The notes beneath the pieces were generated by a model that was given only the letters and a program-made list of their open reading frames with translations, was not told the origin of the DNA and did no database searches. The translations under genes and the position numbers were made by a program. A DNA stretch of 6,380 bases from a bacterium (lineage in GTDB: Bacteria; Verrucomicrobiota; Kiritimatiellia; UBA8416; CAMZLY01). Positions 6,359-6,380 of this stretch are shown here, one piece after another. The DNA lies in NCBI GenBank assembly GCA_030632465.1, contig DAOVUR010000113.1, positions 1 to 6,380 on the forward strand, read 5' to 3'. Within the stretch, counting starts at the first letter, position 1. Each line of letters starts with the position of its first letter.

Positions 6359-6380
6359 TTTATCAGTTAAGAAAACTATT

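Noticed and set aside
1..6380. Nine-base AAAACTATT at 1-9, 3873-3881 and 6372-6380, and TTCATTTATACT at 52-63 and 3880-3891
   Set aside because: Short AT-rich words recur by chance in DNA of this size and composition, and the flanking bases do not match further.
6301..6380. TTG at 6358 as start of the 725-residue protein
   Set aside because: The ATG at 6319 gives a normal basic N-terminus followed by a membrane helix; the 13 extra residues look untypical and the TTG has no ribosome-binding site.

Overview
The window is a roughly 40% GC bacterial segment with three intact genes, all read from the minus strand (right to left). In transcription order they are a 725-residue polytopic membrane protein (6319 to 4142), a 924-residue membrane protein with a large exported tail (3784 to 1010), and a small GbsR/MarR-type repressor (668 to 177). 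No RNA gene, CRISPR array, intact insertion sequence or replication origin was seen. Taxonomy cannot be fixed from this sequence. Moderately low GC, weak or absent Shine-Dalgarno sequences, large GT-C-like proteins and a GbsR-type regulator next to them would fit an environmental Gram-negative lineage such as the Verrucomicrobiota/Kiritimatiellota/Lentisphaerota group, but this is only a guess.

Layout. Positions 1-176 are AT-rich non-coding DNA after the regulator, with one imperfect hairpin. Positions 669-1009 (341 bp) are non-coding and hold two or three small palindromes, one of them over the probable regulator start. Positions 3785-4141 (357 bp) separate the two membrane-protein genes. 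They contain a strikingly GC-rich block of consecutive small hairpins (about 3905-4043), bracketed by imperfect terminal inverted repeats (3861-3882 and 4078-4098). This looks like a non-coding, MITE-like or REP-like element. The last 60 bases hold the upstream region of the 725-residue gene.

How the genes may work together. Both large proteins have the build of GT-C superfamily enzymes: many membrane helices, an acidic residue in an early external loop, and a C-terminal exported beta-rich part. Such enzymes usually move a sugar from a polyprenyl-phosphate carrier to a glycan, lipid or protein outside the cytoplasmic membrane. The 924-residue protein also carries a discoidin (F5/8 type C)-like domain between two apparently related alpha/beta segments, which suggests an internal duplication and carbohydrate contact. 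The likely theme is cell-surface glycan or glycoprotein assembly with a local repressor. The gaps of over 300 bp argue against one tight operon, so the functional link to the regulator is inferred from proximity only.

The most interesting items are the hairpin-rich intergenic element and the duplicated exported architecture of the 924-residue protein. No clear new multi-gene system is visible.
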